Source: Actinomycetospora cinnamomea
Lineage (GTDB): Bacteria; Actinomycetota; Actinomycetes; Mycobacteriales; Pseudonocardiaceae
Length of the DNA: 64,000 nt
Reading direction: 5' to 3'
NCBI RefSeq assembly: GCF_003096675.1
Contig: NZ_QEKW01000013.1
Location: forward strand, 97,208-161,207
Shown here piece by piece: positions 17,867 through 26,379 of the stretch (positions are counted from its first letter, which is position 1; every line of letters begins with the position of its first letter). The notes beneath the pieces are model-generated. The model saw only the letters and a program-made list of their open reading frames with translations, was not told the DNA's origin and did not search any database. The translations under genes were made by a program, and so were the position numbers.

Positions 17867-18987
17867 GCGTGCTGACGAGGCGGCGCGGCCCGGCCGTCGA
17901 CCCCGCAGCGGTCCGCGCGGCCGTCGACGCCGTCGTCGACCCCGAGCTCGGGCGCCCGCTGGGTGAGCTCGGGGCCGTCGACGAGGTCACCCACGGTCGC
18001 GGTGGGCGGGTGCTCGTCCGCGTCGCGACCCCCACCCACGACGTCGCCCCCGAGCTCGTCGCGGCGGTCCGGGCGGCCGCCGAGGGTGCGGGCGCGGGCC
18101 GGGTGGCGGTCGAAACGACGCCGATGACCCCGCGCCGGCGCGCGGAGCTCGCCGAGCGACTGGCCGCCGCCGCTGCGCCGCGGCCGGGTGGCCCCGCTCC
18201 CCGTGTCTACGCCGTGGCCAGCGGCAAGGGCGGCGTCGGCAAGAGCACGGTCACCGCCAACCTCGCGACGGCGCTCGCCGCGTCCGGGCAGCGGGTCGGC
18301 CTGATCGACGCCGACGTCTGGGGCTACTCGGTGCCCCAGCTGTTCGGCGTGCGCCGCCACCCGGTGGTGCTCGGCGAGAAGATGCAGCCGGTGCGCGCCC
18401 ACGGGGTGGCGCTGATGTCGACGGGGTTCTTCGTCGACGAGGACGACCCGGTGATCTGGCGCGGGCCGATGCTGCACAAGGCGCTGCAGCAGTTCGTCAC
18501 CGACGTGGCGTGGGGTCCGCTCGACGTCCTGCTGGTCGACCTGCCGCCGGGCACCGGCGACGCGACGCTCTCGGTGCTCGAGCTGCTGCCCGACGCGGCG
18601 CTGCTCGCGGTGACCACTCCCCAGACGGCTGCGCGGGTCGTCGCCCGGCGTGTCGTGCGGATGGCCACGGAGTCCGGCGCGCCGCTCGCGGGTGTCGTGG
18701 AGAACATGGCCGGCACGGTCTGCGTCTCCTGCGGCGAGACCAGCGCGGTGTTCGGCTCCGGCGGCGGCGAGCTGCTCGCCGACGAGGCGGGCACCACGCT
18801 GCTCGGCCGCGTCCCCCTCGACGTCCCGCTGCGCGAGGCGGGCGACCGGGGCGTGCCCGTCGTCCTCGACGCCCCCGGGGCGCCCTCGGCCCGCGAGCTC
18901 ACCCGCGTCGCCGCCACCCTGCCCGCCCGGCGTCGCTCCCTCGTGGGCCGCGCCCTGCCGCTCACGGTGTGCGCTCCGCGCACATGA
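17863..18987 (+). CDS. Mrp/ApbC-type P-loop ATPase
   Basis: The ATG overlaps the Mo subunit stop (ATGA). The 374-residue protein has an N-terminal MIP18-like domain (about 10-95) and a deviant Walker A ASGKGGVGKSTVTANLA at about 122. DLPPGTGDATLS and a CVSCGE pair also follow, as in FeS-cluster carrier ATPases (Mrp/Nbp35). Placement at the end of the Mo enzyme operon suggests it loads or repairs the FeS clusters of that complex. The C-terminus ends within an imperfect hairpin. Confidence 0.88.
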   Translation: MSVLTRRRGPAVDPAAVRAAVDAVVDPELGRPLGELGAVDEVTHGRGGRVLVRVATPTHDVAPELVAAVRAAAEGAGAGRVAVETTPMTPRRRAELAERLAAAAAPRPGGPAPRVYAVASGKGGVGKSTVTANLATALAASGQRVGLIDADVWGYSVPQLFGVRRHPVVLGEKMQPVRAHGVALMSTGFFVDEDDPVIWRGPMLHKALQQFVTDVAWGPLDVLLVDLPPGTGDATLSVLELLPDAALLAVTTPQTAARVVARRVVRMATESGAPLAGVVENMAGTVCVSCGETSAVFGSGGGELLADEAGTTLLGRVPLDVPLREAGDRGVPVVLDAPGAPSARELTRVAATLPARRRSLVGRALPLTVCAPRT

Positions 18988-19022
18988 GCGCTTCGAGGTG
19001 CTGGAGCACTCCGAACTGCTCA
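18985..19022. terminator. Imperfect hairpin between convergent Mrp and DUF202 genes
   Basis: Arms 18985-19001 and 19006-19022 pair at 13 of 17 positions around TGGA. The outer TGAGC/GCTCA foot is the same as in the hairpins at 10231 and 21358. It spans the Mrp stop and would serve a convergent gene pair. Confidence 0.5.
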
Positions 19023-19040
19023 CGGGCGCGGTAGCGCGCC

Positions 19041-19385
19041 TCAGATCTCCGGCACCGCGAGCAGCAGCGTGACGACGCCGAACGCGACGACCATGCCGGC
19101 GACCGCCGTGACCCCGACGGTGTCGGCGCGCACGTTCGCCGACCCCGCCACGACGGTGCGGCGGTGGCGACGCCGGCCGAGCAGGGCACAGGCCACCGCG
19201 GCGAGCAGGGCCAGGCCCGCCGGGACCCAGACGAGCAGGCTGCCGTTGCGGTTCGCCCGGAGGAGCAGCAGCGCCCCGTTGACCAGCATCGCCAGCGCCG
19301 TGCGGTCCCAGGAGAGCACCGTGCGCTCGGCCGGAAGCCCCGAGCGGTCCTGCAGGCGACGCGTTCGCGGGTCGAAAGCGCTCAC
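19041..19385 (-). CDS. DUF202 family membrane protein (second of pair)
   Basis: The GTG overlaps the stop of the upstream DUF202 gene (GTGA). The 114-residue product carries RTVLSWDRTALAMLVNGALL, the DUF202 signature, and three membrane helices. Function is unknown for the family. It is the distal gene of a two-gene operon whose promoter has a sulfur-type box. Confidence 0.8.
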   Translation of the reverse strand: MSAFDPRTRRLQDRSGLPAERTVLSWDRTALAMLVNGALLLLRANRNGSLLVWVPAGLALLAAVACALLGRRRHRRTVVAGSANVRADTVGVTAVAGMVVAFGVVTLLLAVPEI

Positions 19386-19780
19386 CGGGCCACCACGATG
19401 AGCACCGCCACGGCCAGGGTGACGACCACCAGCCCGACGGTCAGTAGCAGCGGGAGCCGGCTGGGCGGCAGGTCCGCGTCCCGACGCATCGCCCGCTGGA
19501 CGCGCTGCCAGCGCCGCAGCGCCATGACCGCGACCACGATCCCCAGCACGGCGAGCAGGCCGCCGACGATGTGCCGCGAGCCCTCGGGCCCGAACTCGGG
19601 CACGAGCCCGGTCACGACCACGCCCCCCGCGATCAGCGCCAGCGCCGTGCGGTTCCAGGCGAGGAAGGTGCGCTCGTTGGCCAGGGTGAAGCGGTAGTCG
19701 GGCTCGATGTCGACCTCGGCGGGCTCGTCCGCCGCCCCGCTGGACGTGTCCCCGGACCGGGACCCCGTCGTCCGGCTCAT
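19382..19780 (-). CDS. DUF202 (YidH-like) membrane protein
   Basis: The 132-residue protein has an acidic N-terminus, then ANERTFLAWNRTALALIAGG, the DUF202 signature, and three hydrophobic segments. The pair of DUF202 genes often occurs in actinobacterial redox clusters, and the role is unknown. A sulfur-type box at 19842-19853, 61 bases upstream, suggests control together with the divergent MBL-rhodanese gene. Confidence 0.82.
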   Translation of the reverse strand: MSRTTGSRSGDTSSGAADEPAEVDIEPDYRFTLANERTFLAWNRTALALIAGGVVVTGLVPEFGPEGSRHIVGGLLAVLGIVVAVMALRRWQRVQRAMRRDADLPPSRLPLLLTVGLVVVTLAVAVLIVVAR

Positions 19781-19841
19781 CTCCGCCTCCCGGTCCGTCG
19801 GTCGCGGTCGGGGCTCCCGTCCCCGACCGCGCTCCCCTCAA

Positions 19842-19853
19842 GTGTCCCGACAT
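19842..19853 (-). promoter_or_regulatory. Sulfur-type box upstream of the DUF202 operon
   Basis: The minus strand reads ATGTCGGGACAC, matching ATGTnGGnACAT at all but the last base. It lies 61 bases before the DUF202 start, in the divergent gap shared with the MBL-rhodanese gene at 19986. Confidence 0.5.
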
Positions 19854-19924
19854 TCGGCGATTCCGGCACGGCACGCCACGCCGGTCCAGGAGATCCCAGG
19901 CCTCGGGGGCGCGGACCATCGAGT

Positions 19925-19962
19925 TTGACGGGTGCCCTCGACCGTCCGTAATGTAGGGACAT
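19925..19962 (+). promoter_or_regulatory. Promoter with overlapping sulfur-type box
   Basis: TTGACG (19925-19930) and TAATGT (19949-19954) are separated by 18 bases. The box ATGTAGGGACAT (19951-19962) shares its first four bases with the -10 element and covers the start site. The ATG at 19986 follows AAGGAGG. This is the clearest promoter-operator arrangement in the window. Confidence 0.7.
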
Positions 19963-19985
19963 ACCGACGACAAGGAGGTCGTTCC

Positions 19986-21347
19986 ATGCACGTCGAGGTG
20001 ATCGCCACCGAGGCCCTCGGGGACCGCAGCTACGTGGTGCACGACGGCGAGGTCGCGCTCGTCGTCGACCCGCAACGCGACCTCGACCGCGTCCACGCGG
20101 TCCTGGCCGAGCAGGGTGTGCGGGTCGGCGCGGTCGCCGAGACCCACATCCACAACGACTACGTCACCGGGGGGCACGCCCTCGCCGCGGAGATCGGGGT
20201 CGACTACCTCGTCAACGCCGAGGACCCGGTGACGTTCGACCGCCGGGGGGTCGCCGAGGGCGACGAGATCACGGTCGGAACCCTGCGCGTGCGGCCGGTG
20301 GCGACACCGGGTCACACCGTCACGCACCTGTCCTACGTCGTCGACGACACGGCGGCACCCGACGAGCCGGCCGCGGTCTTCACCGGCGGCTCGCTGCTGT
20401 TCGGCAGCGTCGGACGCACCGACCTCGTCGACGCCGCCCGCACGATCGAGCTGACCCACCACCAGTACCGCTCGGCCCAGCGGCTCGCCCAGCTGCCCGA
20501 CGAGACCCGCGTGTACCCCACGCACGGGTTCGGCAGCTTCTGCTCCTCGGGCAACGCGACGGGCGCCGAGTCCAGCACGATCGGGGCCGAGCGCGCCGCC
20601 AACGACGCCCTGCTCGCCACCGACGAGGACAGCTTCGTCGAGACGCTGGTGGCGAACCTGACGGCCTACCCGCGCTACTACGCGCACATGGGGCCGCGGA
20701 ACCTGGCCGGGCCGGACGCCGCCGACCTCTCGCCGGTGGCCGCGGTCGACCCGGACGAGCTGCGCAAGCGCATCGCCGACGGCGAGTGGGTCGTCGACCT
20801 GCGCGACCGCACCGCCTACGCCGCGGAACACGTCGGCGGCACGATCGGGATCGCGCTCGGCGGCCAGTTCTCGACCTACCTCGGCTGGCTGCTGCCCTGG
20901 GGCACGCCGGTGACGCTGATCGGGGACACCGCCGACGACGTCGCCGAGGCGCAGCGGCAGATGGCACGCATCGGCATCGACCGGCCGGCGGGCGCGGCCG
21001 TCGGCACCCCCGCCGAGCTGGCGCCCTCCGGCGACCTGCGCCACTACCCCAGGGCGACCTTCGCCGACGTGGCGGCACGGTCCGGGGCCGAGGCCGACGA
21101 GCCCGTGCTGGACGTCCGCCGCAACGACGAGCGCGCCCAGGGCGGCATCCTCGGCGCGACGCACATCCCCCTGCAGGACCTGCTGACCCGCCTGGACGAG
21201 CTGCCGGCCGGGCGGCTGTGGGTGCACTGCGCCTCCGGCTTCCGGTCCAGCATCGCCGCGAGCCTGCTCGACCGCGCCGGGCGCGACGTCGTCCTCATCG
21301 ACGACGAGTACTCCCGCGCGGTCGAGCTCGGTCTCGCCACCGGCTGA
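19986..21347 (+). CDS. Persulfide dioxygenase-like MBL protein with two rhodanese domains
   Basis: The ATG at 19986 follows AAGGAGGTC, so the longer frame from 19932 is rejected because it would span the promoter. The 453-residue protein has MBL metal motifs ETHIHNDYVTGGHALA and ATPGHTVTHLSY. Two rhodanese domains follow. The first lacks a catalytic Cys (VTLIGDTADD) and the second has HCASGFRSSIAASLL. It is paralogous to the protein at 8829-10211 in both layout and the lost first Cys. It is followed by a hairpin and the TauE/SafE exporter gene. Confidence 0.87.
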   Translation: MHVEVIATEALGDRSYVVHDGEVALVVDPQRDLDRVHAVLAEQGVRVGAVAETHIHNDYVTGGHALAAEIGVDYLVNAEDPVTFDRRGVAEGDEITVGTLRVRPVATPGHTVTHLSYVVDDTAAPDEPAAVFTGGSLLFGSVGRTDLVDAARTIELTHHQYRSAQRLAQLPDETRVYPTHGFGSFCSSGNATGAESSTIGAERAANDALLATDEDSFVETLVANLTAYPRYYAHMGPRNLAGPDAADLSPVAAVDPDELRKRIADGEWVVDLRDRTAYAAEHVGGTIGIALGGQFSTYLGWLLPWGTPVTLIGDTADDVAEAQRQMARIGIDRPAGAAVGTPAELAPSGDLRHYPRATFADVAARSGAEADEPVLDVRRNDERAQGGILGATHIPLQDLLTRLDELPAGRLWVHCASGFRSSIAASLLDRAGRDVVLIDDEYSRAVELGLATG

Positions 21348-21357
21348 CCCCGTCCCA

Positions 21358-21399
21358 CGTGAGCGGAATTCACGGTGGTCACCGTGAATTCCGCTCACG
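21358..21399. terminator. 20-bp perfect hairpin between MBL-rhodanese and TauE genes
   Basis: Arms 21358-21377 and 21380-21399 pair perfectly around a GT loop and carry the outer CGTGAGC/GCTCACG foot. It lies between co-directional genes, so it could act as a partial terminator or mRNA stabiliser that lowers exporter expression. Confidence 0.65.
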
Positions 21400-21420
21400 A
21401 GCCTGCGCCGAGGAGAACGT

Positions 21421-22227
21421 GTGACGCTCGCGCTCGAGATCGGCATCGGTCTCGTCATCGGGCTCGTGGTCGGTGCCCTGGGCGGCGGGGGCGGCGTGCT
21501 CACCGTGCCCGCCCTCGTCTACCTGCTCGGGGCGTCGACCCACGAGGCCGCCACGGCATCACTGGTCATCGTCGGCGTCGCCGCCCTGACCGGGCTTCCC
21601 GCGCACGCCTTCCGCGGCCACGTCCGCTGGCGTGCCGGGGTGGCCTTCGGGGCGGTCGGCACGGCGTCGGCCGTCGCCGGCACCGTCCTCGCCCGTGACC
21701 TCGATCCGTCGGTGCTGCTGCTCGCCTTCGCCGGGGTCATCACGGTGGCCGCCGTGCTCATGATCCGCGACGCCCGCCGTGGCGGGGACGAGGACGACGC
21801 GGGGTCACCCCCCGCGGCCGCGCGGGGTCGCGCCCTGCGGCGCTCCCGCGTCCTCCGGTCGGCGCTCGTGGTCCTCGGGGGCCTCGCGGTCGGCCTCATG
21901 ACCGGCCTGTTCGGCGTGGGCGGCGGTTTCCTCGCCGTCCCCGTGCTCGTGCTGGTCCTGCGGTGGCCGGCCCGCGCGGCCATCGGCACGTCGCTGCTGG
22001 TCATCGTGATCAACTCGATCGGCGCGCTCGTCCCACGCCTCGGAGCCGAGGCCCTCGACGCCCGGCTCGTGGTCCCGGTGACCGCCGCGGCCGTCACCGG
22101 CACCCTGCTGGGCAAACTCGCCGCCGACCGCGTCTCCACACCCTCCCTGAGCCGCGTCTTCGCCGCGTTGCTCCTGCTGCTCGCCGCGTACACCGCGGTG
22201 CGGTCCGGCATCACGCTCGCGGCCTGA
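21421..22227 (+). CDS. TauE/SafE family sulfite/organosulfonate exporter
   Basis: The GTG follows GAGGAGAAC. The 268-residue protein has about eight hydrophobic segments in two repeats. Each repeat contains a Gly-rich motif, GALGGGGGVLTVPALV and GLFGVGGGFLAVPVLV, diagnostic for TauE/SafE. These proteins export sulfite, sulfoacetate or related anions. Next to persulfide dioxygenase-type genes, sulfite efflux is the natural assignment. Confidence 0.88.
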   Translation: MTLALEIGIGLVIGLVVGALGGGGGVLTVPALVYLLGASTHEAATASLVIVGVAALTGLPAHAFRGHVRWRAGVAFGAVGTASAVAGTVLARDLDPSVLLLAFAGVITVAAVLMIRDARRGGDEDDAGSPPAAARGRALRRSRVLRSALVVLGGLAVGLMTGLFGVGGGFLAVPVLVLVLRWPARAAIGTSLLVIVINSIGALVPRLGAEALDARLVVPVTAAAVTGTLLGKLAADRVSTPSLSRVFAALLLLLAAYTAVRSGITLAA

Positions 22228-22290
22228 CGAACGGATGACGGCGCGCCGCGGCGCGGTTTCGGTGTCCTTCCGCCCCGGGCAGCCGCTCCC

Positions 22291-23082
22291 ATGGCAGCTG
22301 TGCACCGTGGAACGGATTCGCGCCCTCGGGGTCGGGGCCTCGCCTCGACCATCGGTGTCGGCGTCGCCTCCGGACTCGCCACCGCGGTCGGCGTGCTCGC
22401 CGGCCGGAAGGCGGCCACCCTCGCGAAGATCAGCCAGGGACATCCCCTGAAGCACCGGGTCCTCGATGCCGCGGCCGGCACCATCCAGCCGAAGTATCCG
22501 CTCGACGCGATGAGCACGTACCTCAACGGCTTCCACATGTACGCCGACGACATGGGGCGCCAGGTGGAGGCGTCGCACTTCTGCATCCACCTGCAGCCCG
22601 ACCTGCACCAGTGCGTGATCTTCGACCGGAACGCGACGGACGCGCGGCTGATCGGGATCGAGTACATCATCAGCGCGGACCGTTTCCGCAGCCTGCCCGA
22701 GGACGAGAAGCGGCTCTGGCACAGCCATCACTACGAGGTCAAGTCCGGCGTGCTGGTCACCCCGGGCGTTCCGGAGCTCGCCTCGCGCGCCTACTTCGAG
22801 GACCTCGTGACGACCTACGGGAAGACCTTCCACACGTGGCAGTACGACCGCGACGACTTCCCCTACGGCGTCCCGCAGCTGATGATGGCCTTCACCCAGG
22901 ACGGGCAGGCCGACGAGGCCCAGATCGCCGAGCGGGACCGGCGGGTCGGTGTCTCGAGCTCGCAGACGCGGCAGCGTCGTGCCGACATCCCCACCCCCGA
23001 CGTGCTGCCGGGCGCCAACCCGTGGGAGAGCGGGCGCACCGTGCAGACCACCCTGGAGGAGAGGCCGTTCCACCGGCCGTGA
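22291..23082 (+). CDS. DUF1264 / oil-body-associated protein (OBAP) homologue
   Basis: The 263-residue protein has a short glycine/alanine-rich hydrophobic N-terminal stretch (ASTIGVGVASGLATAVGVLA), possibly a membrane anchor or signal. A DUF1264 domain follows. HQCVIFDRNATDARLIGIEY, then LWHSHHYEVKSGVLVTPGVP and YGKTFHTWQYDR, match the conserved blocks of plant OBAPs. Biochemical function is unknown. It lies in the sulfur island between the exporter and a rhodanese gene. The ATG at 22291 has no clear ribosome binding site. Confidence 0.8.
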   Translation: MAAVHRGTDSRPRGRGLASTIGVGVASGLATAVGVLAGRKAATLAKISQGHPLKHRVLDAAAGTIQPKYPLDAMSTYLNGFHMYADDMGRQVEASHFCIHLQPDLHQCVIFDRNATDARLIGIEYIISADRFRSLPEDEKRLWHSHHYEVKSGVLVTPGVPELASRAYFEDLVTTYGKTFHTWQYDRDDFPYGVPQLMMAFTQDGQADEAQIAERDRRVGVSSSQTRQRRADIPTPDVLPGANPWESGRTVQTTLEERPFHRP

Positions 23083-23136
23083 CCTCCCGGTCGGGTGGCG
23101 ACGTTCACGTGCGCCCCTCGTCGCCCGCGCCCTTGT

Positions 23137-23156
23137 ATGTCGGTATGTTGGTACCT
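23137..23156 (+). promoter_or_regulatory. Tandem sulfur-type boxes over the rhodanese start
   Basis: ATGTCGGTATGT (23137-23148) and ATGTTGGTACCT (23145-23156) overlap and end exactly at the ATG at 23157. TATGTT (23144-23149) is a possible -10 element. No ribosome binding site is present, so a leaderless transcript with a repressor site on its promoter is likely. Confidence 0.5.
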
Positions 23157-23726
23157 ATGAGCACTCCCACCCGTCCCCTGCTCGACACCGCTGCCGTGCG
23201 CGCGCTGCTCGCGTCGCACCCCGGCACGCGCCTCATCGACGTGCGCAGCCCGGGCGAGTTCGCCGCCGCGCACATCCCGGGCTCCTACAACGTCCCCCTC
23301 GACCTGTTGCGCGAGCACCGCGACGAGCTCCGCGCGGAGCACGACGACCCGGTCGTGCTCGTCTGCGCCTCGGGCGCGCGAGCCGAGCAGGCCCGCGGCG
23401 TCCTCGACCGCACCGGCCTGGAACGGCTCGAGGTGCTGCGGGGTGGCGTCACCGACTGGCAGCGCGACGGCGGCCCGATCCGCGAGGGCGCGGGCACGTG
23501 GGCCATGGAGCGCCAGGTGCGGCTCACCGCGGGCTCGCTCGTGCTCGCCGGCGTGCTGGGCAGCCTGCGCTACCGACCCCTCGTCGCGCTCGCCGGCGTG
23601 ATCGGCGCCGGCCTCACGTTCTCCGCCGTGACGAACACCTGCGGCATGGCGCGTCTGCTCGCCCTGCTGCCCCACAACCGCCGCGGTGCCCCGGACCCGG
23701 CCGCCGCCCTGGCCGCCCTGGCCTGA
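23157..23726 (+). CDS. Rhodanese with C-terminal membrane anchor (YgaP-like)
   Basis: The 189-residue protein has a single rhodanese domain (about 8-115) with active Cys in VLVCASGARAEQA (C70). A DUF2892-type pair of helices follows (about 125-175, LVLAGVLGSLRYRPLVALAG). YgaP-like membrane rhodaneses transfer sulfane sulfur to thiols or cyanide. The ATG at 23157 is preferred to the in-frame ATG at 23145 because the family begins just before the LLDTAAV helix. Two sulfur-type boxes overlap its start. Confidence 0.87.
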   Translation: MSTPTRPLLDTAAVRALLASHPGTRLIDVRSPGEFAAAHIPGSYNVPLDLLREHRDELRAEHDDPVVLVCASGARAEQARGVLDRTGLERLEVLRGGVTDWQRDGGPIREGAGTWAMERQVRLTAGSLVLAGVLGSLRYRPLVALAGVIGAGLTFSAVTNTCGMARLLALLPHNRRGAPDPAAALAALA

Positions 23727-23738
23727 CCGACGCCGCCC

Positions 23739-23753
23739 CGGGTCCGGGACCCG
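23739..23753. terminator. Short hairpin between convergent rhodanese and USP genes
   Basis: CGGGTCC and GGACCCG are exact complements separated by one base, in the 43-base gap between two convergent stops. The stem is short and the function is uncertain. Confidence 0.3.
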
Positions 23754-23769
23754 CGGACACGGGGTGTGC

Positions 23770-24279
23770 TCACGCTCGCGCCGCAGCGGTTCCGCTCGCG
23801 TCGGCGGGCTCCGTCGCCTCCTGCCCGGGCGACGGGGGCACGACGACGACGGGGCCGGTGGCGTGCAGCACGCAGCCCAGGCCCACCGAGCCCAGCAGCG
23901 TGCTGCGCAGCCCGCCGCGGCCGCGGTGTCCCACCACGAGCAGGTCGGCGTCCCGGGCCGCCTCGACGAGCACCGGCGCCGCGCGGCCGGCCACCGCCTC
24001 CACGGCGATCGGTACGGCGCGCAGGTGCTCGGGGAGGCGTTCGCGGACGCGCTCCACCTCGACGCTCGCCTGGTCGCGCCTCTCGGCACGGATCACGTCG
24101 GAATCGGGTACGGGGTCGATCCCGGCGGCGAAGGCCCAGATCTCGGGGGGTTCCAGGGCGGTGACCGCCCGCACCTGTGCGCCGCGGAGCGCGGCCTCCT
24201 CGACGGCGAACCGCAGCGCCGTCTCCGCGTGCGGCGACCCGTCCAGGCCGACCACCACGGTCCGCCTCTGCTGCTCCAT
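23770..24279 (-). CDS. Universal stress protein
   Basis: The 169-residue protein begins MEQQRRTVVVGLDGSPHAET, with GAGGAGGACTG upstream. The ATP-loop GHRGRGGLRSTLLGSVGLGC is intact. It ends in an Ala/Glu-rich tail. It is closely related to the adjacent USP (24323-24802) and follows it in an operon with a 43-base gap, a likely tandem duplication. It probably shares the DosR-like promoter upstream of that gene. Confidence 0.9.
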   Translation of the reverse strand: MEQQRRTVVVGLDGSPHAETALRFAVEEAALRGAQVRAVTALEPPEIWAFAAGIDPVPDSDVIRAERRDQASVEVERVRERLPEHLRAVPIAVEAVAGRAAPVLVEAARDADLLVVGHRGRGGLRSTLLGSVGLGCVLHATGPVVVVPPSPGQEATEPADASGTAAARA

Positions 24280-24322
24280 CAGTCCTCCTCGGCGTGGTGC
24301 CCGCGGGCGTGGACGTCGACGT

Positions 24323-24802
24323 TCACCGGGCCTCGGCCTCGGCGTCCTCCTTGCTCGCCGGCACGACGAGGACGGGGCAGGGTGCGTGCAGCACGCAGCC
24401 CAGCCCGACCGATCCCAGGGCCACACTGCGCAGGCCTCCGCGCCCTCGGTGCCCCACGACCAGCAGGTCGGCGTCCCGCGCGGCCTCCACGAGGACGTCG
24501 GCCGGGCGCCCGACCTGGGCCCGGACCTCGACCGTCACCCCCGCCAGCTCGGGGTGGTCGGCCATCATCCGGTCGACGCGCTCGCGGGTGTCCTTCTCGT
24601 GCGCCGCGTGAATCTTGTTCTCGTCGTGCATCGGCAGCCCGTAGAACTCGGAGAGCGTCAGCTCCGGGCGTTCCCAGGCCGACACCGCCAGGAGTCGTCC
24701 GCCCCGCCGTGCGACCTCCTCCAGGGCATAGCGCAGGGCCACGTCCCCGTGCGGGGAGCCGTCGACACCGGCCACCACGAGGGGACCTCTCTCCTCGGAC
24801 AT
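24323..24802 (-). CDS. Universal stress protein
   Basis: The ATG at 24800-24802 follows GGGAGTGCG, so the longer frame to 24871 is not needed. The 159-residue protein has VVAGVDGSPHGDVALRYALE and the ATP-loop GHRGRGGLRSVALGSVGLGC. Two DosR-like boxes (24911-24947) lie 109-145 bases upstream, as for strongly DosR-induced genes in mycobacteria. It heads the two-USP operon. Confidence 0.9.
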   Translation of the reverse strand: MSEERGPLVVAGVDGSPHGDVALRYALEEVARRGGRLLAVSAWERPELTLSEFYGLPMHDENKIHAAHEKDTRERVDRMMADHPELAGVTVEVRAQVGRPADVLVEAARDADLLVVGHRGRGGLRSVALGSVGLGCVLHAPCPVLVVPASKEDAEAEAR

Positions 24803-24910
24803 CGCGCACTCCCGTCCCGTGTCGTCCCGACGCGGCTGCGCCGGAGCCGGGTCCGCACCCGGCGCAGACATCGTCCTCCGCCCGGCGCACGGGCGTCAGG
24901 GGCGAAGGGC

Positions 24911-24947
24911 CGCCCGACGGTCCCGGGACACCAGGGACCTTGGTCAG
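24911..24947. promoter_or_regulatory. Pair of DosR-like boxes upstream of the USP operon
   Basis: The minus strand of 24911-24924 reads GGGACCGTCGGGCG, one base different from the site at 49100. The plus strand of 24934-24947 reads GGGACCTTGGTCAG. They lie in the 150-base gap between nuoN and the USP start, which has no other gene. Confidence 0.5.
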
Positions 24948-24952
24948 CTCAC

Positions 24953-26377
24953 CTACCGGATCAGGGTGACGTCGAGCAGCGTCCAGGCGACCCCCGCGCC
25001 GAGACCGAGGGCCAGCCCGGCCGCGCCGGCGGCGACGGCCGCTCCCGCGGCCCACGGGCGTGGCGGCGCGGTGGCCGCACCGTCGTCGGTGGCGGCGGAC
25101 CGTCGCCGGAAGGTCGGGCCGATCCAGCGCAGGTAGTAGAAGAGGCTGAGCAGCGTGTTGGCCAGCACCGCCAGCGCGAGCCAGGCGCTGCCCCCGTCCC
25201 AGGCGGCCGCGGCGACGGTGAGCTTGCCGACGAACACCGCGGTCGGCGGGGTACCGAGCAGGCCGAGGAGGCTGACCAGCAGCGCACCCCCGAGCCAGGG
25301 TCGGGCGGCGGCGAGGCCCGCGTACCCGGCCAGCTCGCGGACACCGGGGACGGCGGCGACCACGGCGAACGCGCCGAGGTTGGTCACCGCGTACGCGGCG
25401 AGGTAGAGCAGCAGGGAAGGCAGGGCGAGGTCGCTGCGCCCGGCGACCGCCACGGGCACGAGCAGGTAGCCCACCTGGCTCACCGTCGACCAGCCGAGCA
25501 GGCGGCGGGGGTCGTCCTGGGCGAATGCGGCCAGGTTCCCGACCGTCATCGTGACCACGGCGAGGACCGCCACGAGCAGGGGCCACGCCACCTCACCGGG
25601 CAGGACCTCGACGAAGCGGTAGAGCGCGACGAGGGCGCCGAGCTTCGGCACGGTCGTCAGGAACGCCGCGGCGGTCGTGGCGGCGCCCTGCGCCGCGTCG
25701 GGCACCCAGGCGTGCAGCGGCACCGCGCCGGCCTCGAACAGCAGCCCGGCGGCGACGGCGACGACCCCGAGCGCGACGGCCGCGACCGGGGCGGCCGGGA
25801 GCCGTTCGGCGAGGCCGGCGTAGGTGGTGGTCGCGGCGACGCCGAAGAGCACGGTGACGCCGAGGAGCAGGGTGATGCCCGAGAGCGCGCCGAGCAGGTA
25901 GGTCTTCATCGTCGCCTCGGCCGCCGCCGGCGTGCGCGCGAGCCCGACGAGGCCGTAGAGCGGGATGCTGGTGAGCAGGAAGGCGACGGCCAGGACGAGC
26001 AGGTCGTCGGCACCGGCCAGCAGGACCGCGCCCGTCGTGGACAGCAGGAGCATCGCGTAGGTCTCGCTCTCCTGCTTGCCGCCGGCGAGCTCGTCGACGC
26101 CCAGGCCGATCACCAGCAGCGCGGAGAGCGCGAGGACCAGGCGGGCGATGCCCGTGGCGCCGTCGACGGCGTACGAGCCGTCGAACACCGTCGTGGGCGG
26201 TCCGGGCAGCGCGACCGCCGCCGTGACCGCCGTGGCGAGCAGGGCCGCGACGGCGATCAGCCGGCTGACCCACTGCCGGCGGCGGGGCAGGAACGAGCCG
26301 CTGATCAGCGCGAGCACGGCGCCGGCGAGCAGGCAGATCTCGGGCAGCAGCGCCAGGACCATCGCGGTCATGTCCAT
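24953..26377 (-). CDS. nuoN: NuoN-like proton-translocating subunit
   Basis: The 474-residue protein with about 14 hydrophobic segments matches the antiporter-like NuoN. Conserved residues include the Glu in the LVGLARTPAAAEATMKTYLLG region, Lys in the VPKLGALVALYRF helix and HAWVPDAAQGA. It begins 3 bases after the nuoM stop and ends the operon. Within complex I it would be the innermost antiporter subunit. Confidence 0.9.
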   Translation of the reverse strand: MDMTAMVLALLPEICLLAGAVLALISGSFLPRRRQWVSRLIAVAALLATAVTAAVALPGPPTTVFDGSYAVDGATGIARLVLALSALLVIGLGVDELAGGKQESETYAMLLLSTTGAVLLAGADDLLVLAVAFLLTSIPLYGLVGLARTPAAAEATMKTYLLGALSGITLLLGVTVLFGVAATTTYAGLAERLPAAPVAAVALGVVAVAAGLLFEAGAVPLHAWVPDAAQGAATTAAAFLTTVPKLGALVALYRFVEVLPGEVAWPLLVAVLAVVTMTVGNLAAFAQDDPRRLLGWSTVSQVGYLLVPVAVAGRSDLALPSLLLYLAAYAVTNLGAFAVVAAVPGVRELAGYAGLAAARPWLGGALLVSLLGLLGTPPTAVFVGKLTVAAAAWDGGSAWLALAVLANTLLSLFYYLRWIGPTFRRRSAATDDGAATAPPRPWAAGAAVAAGAAGLALGLGAGVAWTLLDVTLIR

Positions 26378-26379
26378 GG

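Noticed and set aside
19932..19985. Longer N-terminus for the second MBL-rhodanese protein
   Set aside because: The added codons would cover the -35/-10 promoter and the operator. AAGGAGG precedes the ATG at 19986.
22262..22275. Weak DosR-like match GTGTCCTTCCGCCC before the DUF1264 gene
   Set aside because: Three mismatches at key positions, including the fourth base and the central G.
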